NCBI RefSeq assembly: GCF_030347395.1
Contig: NZ_CP128170.1
Coordinates: 2,294,001 to 2,358,000, forward strand
Length of the DNA: 64,000 nt
Source of the DNA: Microbacterium sp. ET2
Lineage (GTDB): Bacteria > Actinomycetota > Actinomycetes > Actinomycetales > Microbacteriaceae
Reading direction: 5' to 3'
Shown: positions 60,254 through 64,000 of the stretch, piece by piece
How positions within the stretch are numbered: position 1 is the first letter of the stretch
How the letters are laid out: every line of letters starts with the position of its first letter
The notes under the pieces: generated by a model
What the model was told of the DNA's origin: nothing
The model's input: only the letters and a program-made list of their open reading frames with translations
The model's database searches: none
Position numbers and translations under genes: made by a program

Positions 60254-62769
60254 GCCGGGTCGCCGAGGCGCCCGAGCGCGCCCTCGATGCGTCGACCGAC
60301 CGGCGCAGCGACCTCCCGCGCCTGGTCGCGGGGGGTGTGTTCACCCTTCTCATGGTGCTCATCGCCGCCGTGGCGGCGTGGCCGGTCTACCGGTCGGGGT
60401 CGTTCGTCGTCCTCGTCGCGGTCGCGGCCTCGCTCGCCGCCGCGATCGTGGTCCTCGCGCATCTGCGGCGGTGGAGCGGATGGCTCGTGGCCGCCCTCCT
60501 CGCGGGCGTCTTCGTCGTCGTGGGAGTTCCGGTCGCCGTCCCTTCGCGCCTGACCGGGCCGGGGGAGTTCCTCCGCGGGCTCGCCGAGCTCGGCGCCGGG
60601 GCGGTCGTGGGCTGGAAGGATCTCGTCACCGTCGAACTGCCGGTGGGGTCGTACCGCAACCTCCTCGTCCCCGCGCTCGTGGTCTTCCTCGCCGGCACGG
60701 CTGCCGCGCTCCGCCTGTCGTGGCGCGAAGACCGTCTCGCCTTCGCCGCGGTGCCCGTGGGCCTGGCGATGACCGGCTTCGGCCTGCTGTTCGGTCAGGC
60801 TGTCGTCAGCCCCCCGCTCGTCATCGGGCCGTTGACCCTCGCCGCCCCCGTCGAGACGGCGGTCGGAGCCCTCGCGGTGCTCACCGGCGTCCTGTGGATG
60901 GCCTGGCGGAGCCACGACGAGCGCTCCCGTGCCCTGCAGCGCGCCGCGCTCTCCAGCGGCGTCCGCATCACCCGACGCCCCTCGCGCACCGAACGCCGGC
61001 GCACCCTGCTCGGCGCCGGCATGATCGTCGTCGCCATCGTGGTCGGCGCGGGGGTCGTGCCGCTTCTCGCCCCGGCCGGGTCACGGGACGTGCTGCGCTC
61101 GGCGGCCGGGCCCGACCTCGATCTCTCGCGCGAGGTCAGCCCCCTCGCCGAATACCGCGCCCTGTTCGTCGATGACCGGGCAGGCGACGTGCTCTTCACC
61201 GTCACGACCGAGGGGGAGCGGGGGCCCGATCGCGTGCGACTGGCGACCCTCGACACCTATGACGGCGAGGTCTTCCGAAGCGGCGCCGACGCGGCTTCCC
61301 GATTCGTGCGGCTCCCCTCCGCCCTCGATGCGGGAGACGGTACGCCGACGACGGCCGGAATCGAGATCGGTGCGTGGGAGGGGATCTGGATGCCGACGCT
61401 CGGCCGGGTCGCCTCGGTGCGCTTCGACGGCGATCGGGCTGACGCCCTCACCGATCGGTTCTACTACAACGCCGATCTCGCCGCGGCGGTGCAGACCGCC
61501 GACGGCGGGCTCGCCCCGGGTGACCGGTACACCATCGAGGGCGTGGAGCCCGCGCTTCCCGCGCTGTCGAGCCTGACCGCTCCCGGCGCTCCGAACGACG
61601 CCGCCCCGGCCGCGCCGGAGAATCTCTCGCGATGGGTCCAGCGGCACGCCGCCGGTGAGGGCGGCGCGGCCCTCGAGGGCCTCGTGTCGCTGCTGCGCGA
61701 GCGCGGCTACCTCAGCCACGCGCTCGAGGTCGGCGACCAGACGCCGCTGTGGATGAGCGATCTGCCCGACTACCGGTTCCAGCCGAGTGCCGCCGGTCAC
61801 TCACTCGCGCGCGTCGACGACATGTTCGACGCCCTCCTCGAGCGCGAGAGCGATCCGCGAGCCGCGGAGACGGGCAACTACGTCGCCGCGATCGGCGACG
61901 ACGAGCAGTTCGCCGTCGCCGTCGCCCTGATCGCGCGGGAGGTCGGCTTCCCCTCGCGGGTCGTCGTCGGCGCGCGGCTGGCATCGGCCGACACGGGCGT
62001 GTCGGTGTGCGAGGCCGGCGCGTGCCGCGCGCAGGACGTCTCGGCCTGGACCGAGGTGCAGGGCGGCGACGGACGCTGGGTGCCCGTCGACGTGACCCCG
62101 CAGTACGCGCAGTCGCCGAGCCTCGAGGTCACCGAGCAGCGCGATCCCGAGAACGTCACCGAAGTGCTCCCCGACCCCGTCGAGGAGGTCGTGCCGCCCG
62201 ACCCGACGCAGGAGGACTCGGCGCGCGATGACACCGAGGATGACCAGGCGGGTCTCGACCTCGCGTGGCTCTGGCCGATCCTGCGGATCACCGGCCTCGT
62301 GCTCCTCATCCTGCTGGTGGTCCTGGGGCCGTTCCTGTCGGTCGTCCTCGCGAAGTCCCTGCGCCGGCGGGGCCGGCGTCGCCGGGGCGACGCGCCGACG
62401 CGTGTGGCCTCGGGGTGGGACGAGTATGTCGACGCGGCGATCGACGCCGGCCGGGATGCACCTGCGTCCCTCACCCGCACGGAGTTCGCGACCGCCGTCG
62501 ATTCGCCGGCGGGGCGGACGCTCGCCGCCGCCGCCGACCGCGCGGTCTTCTCCCGATCCGACGTCTCCGAGGCCGAGGCCCGCGAGTTCTGGCGGGGCGT
62601 GGACGCCGAGCGGCGGCGGCTCCGCCGTGAGCGTGGCTTCTGGCGAGGACTTGCGGCGACCGTATCGTTGAGATCGTTCATCCGACATCTGTCGCCTGGG
62701 GGCGACAGCCCGCGCACCGTCGAGAGGGGGAAGCGCCGGGGAGTCCTCCCTGCGCGCGCAACGACATGA
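60250..62769 (+). CDS. transglutaminase-like membrane protein lacking catalytic Cys and His
   Basis: This 839-residue protein has about seven membrane helices in residues 18-280 (TgpA-like), an extracellular transglutaminase-like domain, another helix near 678-702 and a cytoplasmic tail. In active relatives the motif is GDC; here it reads GDDEQFAVAVALIAREVGF, with Asp551 at the Cys position. The usual HAWVEV becomes SAWTEV, with Ser598 at the His position. Only the Asp of WVPVDVTP (614) remains. So it should be a binding or structural domain rather than an enzyme. GTG 60250 overlaps the DUF58 stop. Confidence 0.9.
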   Translation: MSRVAEAPERALDASTDRRSDLPRLVAGGVFTLLMVLIAAVAAWPVYRSGSFVVLVAVAASLAAAIVVLAHLRRWSGWLVAALLAGVFVVVGVPVAVPSRLTGPGEFLRGLAELGAGAVVGWKDLVTVELPVGSYRNLLVPALVVFLAGTAAALRLSWREDRLAFAAVPVGLAMTGFGLLFGQAVVSPPLVIGPLTLAAPVETAVGALAVLTGVLWMAWRSHDERSRALQRAALSSGVRITRRPSRTERRRTLLGAGMIVVAIVVGAGVVPLLAPAGSRDVLRSAAGPDLDLSREVSPLAEYRALFVDDRAGDVLFTVTTEGERGPDRVRLATLDTYDGEVFRSGADAASRFVRLPSALDAGDGTPTTAGIEIGAWEGIWMPTLGRVASVRFDGDRADALTDRFYYNADLAAAVQTADGGLAPGDRYTIEGVEPALPALSSLTAPGAPNDAAPAAPENLSRWVQRHAAGEGGAALEGLVSLLRERGYLSHALEVGDQTPLWMSDLPDYRFQPSAAGHSLARVDDMFDALLERESDPRAAETGNYVAAIGDDEQFAVAVALIAREVGFPSRVVVGARLASADTGVSVCEAGACRAQDVSAWTEVQGGDGRWVPVDVTPQYAQSPSLEVTEQRDPENVTEVLPDPVEEVVPPDPTQEDSARDDTEDDQAGLDLAWLWPILRITGLVLLILLVVLGPFLSVVLAKSLRRRGRRRRGDAPTRVASGWDEYVDAAIDAGRDAPASLTRTEFATAVDSPAGRTLAAAADRAVFSRSDVSEAEAREFWRGVDAERRRLRRERGFWRGLAATVSLRSFIRHLSPGGDSPRTVERGKRRGVLPARATT

Positions 62770-64000
62770 GCGCAACCGACGCATCGCTGGTCGTGACACT
62801 GGGGGTCTCCAGCGCCCTGGTCGTGATCGTGATCTACGTGTGGACCGCCCTGGCTCTGGGCGCGGTCTTCCGAAAGTCCGGCGAGCAGAGCTGGAAGGCG
62901 TGGGTGCCGATCCTGAACATCGCGGTGCTGCTCCAGCTCGGCGGCTTCTCGGGGTGGCTGGTCCTCCTTCTGCTGCTGCCCGTGCTCGGGCAGCTGCTGG
63001 TGTGGGTGGCGATGATCGTCGCGTGTCACCGCATCGGTCGGGAGTTCGGCTACGGCGCCGGGATGACCGTGCTCGCCGCGCTCCTCCTGCCGGTCTGGGC
63101 CTCGGTGCTCGGCTTCGGATCGGCCCGGTGGGTGGGAAGCGACGACGCCGGCCCCCGACGGAGCGTCAACCCCGAGCTCGGCGGCTCGGTCTCCGAGGCC
63201 GCCGGTGCGGACGAGGACGACTTCGATGATCGGGTGTACGGGGTCCCGACGGCGCGCGGCGCGGTGTACACCCCGCTCCTTCCGGCCCCCGACTACGCGG
63301 GCTCACGCGAGACCACCCGGAGCGAGGCGTCGTGGGAGGACACGGTGCGGGGTACCGGCGAGGGAGATCGCACCGAAGCCGATCTCGCCGACCCGGAACT
63401 GGATGAGGATTCCCCGACCGACGAGTCACGCCGGTCGGCCCCGGCTGTGGGACTCCCGCCTGCCGAACCGACGGACACCGCGCCGATCGCCACGGCGGCG
63501 GGCAGGGGCGGTCGCTATTCCGGCGCAGACGACGTCATGGGTGGACTGTTCGCCGAGCCCGAAGTGCCGCGCTTCACCCCTCCGGCAGCGGAGGACGTGC
63601 CCGCGGCGGAGCCGGCGGCAGAACCCGAACCTGCGGCGGAGGTCGCAACGGCGGCATCCGACCCCTTCTCGATTCCGTCGTGGCCGTCGGTGCCGCCCGC
63701 ATCTCGACCCGAGACGCCGGTGCACTCCGGACCGGTGTGGCCGTCGGTCGAGCCCTTCCGCCCGGTGCGCTCGTGGGACCCCGAGCCGGCGGAGGAGCCG
63801 GCAGCGGCGGCGGATGCCGTCGATGCGCCCCCTGCGCCGGGCGCCTCCGGGCCCGAGGTCGTCGCAGAGGCGGTCATCGGTGCACCCGCCGACGAACCGG
63901 AGCCCGGTGAGGCGTCGGAGTCGGGCGGCGCTGCCACCTCGCGCGCCGAGATCCGTCGCTCCGAGTCCGTGTGGAACGGGTTCGTCCTCGACCAGAACGT
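62766..64000 (+). CDS. DUF5684-like membrane protein with long disordered tail, truncated by the window end
   Basis: At least 411 codons are present. Three hydrophobic helices near residues 10-30, 55-80 and 95-115 surround FRKSGEQSWKAWVPILNIAV and ACHRIGREFGYG, features of the DUF5684 membrane family. From about residue 120 the sequence is acidic, Pro/Ala-rich and low-complexity. The last visible residues (SRAEIRRSESVWNGFVLDQN) look like the approach to a folded domain; an FHA domain is a possibility in this gene neighbourhood but is not seen. It overlaps the transglutaminase-like gene by 4 bp (ATGA). Confidence 0.8.
   Translation, partial: MSATDASLVVTLGVSSALVVIVIYVWTALALGAVFRKSGEQSWKAWVPILNIAVLLQLGGFSGWLVLLLLLPVLGQLLVWVAMIVACHRIGREFGYGAGMTVLAALLLPVWASVLGFGSARWVGSDDAGPRRSVNPELGGSVSEAAGADEDDFDDRVYGVPTARGAVYTPLLPAPDYAGSRETTRSEASWEDTVRGTGEGDRTEADLADPELDEDSPTDESRRSAPAVGLPPAEPTDTAPIATAAGRGGRYSGADDVMGGLFAEPEVPRFTPPAAEDVPAAEPAAEPEPAAEVATAASDPFSIPSWPSVPPASRPETPVHSGPVWPSVEPFRPVRSWDPEPAEEPAAAADAVDAPPAPGASGPEVVAEAVIGAPADEPEPGEASESGGAATSRAEIRRSESVWNGFVLDQN

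Overview
This 64 kb stretch is high-GC chromosomal DNA from an actinobacterium, most likely a Microbacterium or close Microbacteriaceae relative. The reasons are the GC-rich third codon positions, the frequent GTG/TTG starts, a TTG-started rpoB next to rpoC, an F420-type luciferase-family oxidoreductase, a DUF6421 protein, and the kinase / giant Ig-like protein / MoxR / DUF58 / transglutaminase-like gene order. I see no phage, insertion sequence, CRISPR array, tRNA or rRNA gene. Genus-level assignment is inference.

Layout. 1-4237: a cut-off ABC ATPase gene (minus), an enoyl-CoA hydratase/3-hydroxyisobutyryl-CoA hydrolase family gene, an LssY-C-domain membrane protein, and small membrane proteins including two DUF202 proteins. 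4238-7406 (minus): DUF6421, SDR and threonine aldolase genes in a likely operon, divergent from an Lrp/AsnC regulator and a lipid-kinase-family gene (7495-8939). 9067-19696 (minus): one long catabolic and uptake cluster for pyrimidine breakdown: beta-ureidopropionase-type amidohydrolase, dihydropyrimidinase, F420-type oxidoreductase, a THI5-like ABC importer with two permeases, an aminotransferase and CoA-acylating (methyl)malonate-semialdehyde dehydrogenase. No dihydropyrimidine dehydrogenase is present. 19942-24140: a two-component system followed by a MacB/FtsX-type ABC exporter. 24294-27570: small housekeeping or unknown genes. 27764-33456: an oligopeptide ABC importer whose fused double ATPase lies convergently on the other strand. 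33549-35908: 5-oxoprolinase (pxpA plus a pxpB-pxpC fusion). 35927-38596: a large DUF4062-NB-ARC-TPR-like ATPase. 38701-46361: the rpoB-rpoC operon with a clear promoter and terminator. 46608-47858: two convergent secreted proteins sharing a cysteine pattern. 48077-64000: membrane proteins, then a serine/threonine kinase, a 2,005-residue surface protein, MoxR, DUF58, a transglutaminase-like protein without its catalytic Cys and His, and a DUF5684-like protein that runs off the end.

Cross-cutting features. (1) Three genes (response regulator, rpoB, kinase) carry a single-base disruption that a one-base correction restores. Since rpoB is essential, these probably include assembly errors. (2) Eleven genes have a TANNNT hexamer 6-7 nt before the start codon, the signature of leaderless transcripts. 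(3) Intergenic spaces hold a family of imperfect palindromes of about 65-75 bp, one of whose end sequences reappears in tandem in the linker of the pxpB-pxpC fusion.

The most interesting system is the kinase-to-DUF5684 cluster at 50669-64000. It looks like an envelope-associated signalling or assembly complex built on a giant propeller/Ig/FN3 ectodomain and a pseudo-transglutaminase.
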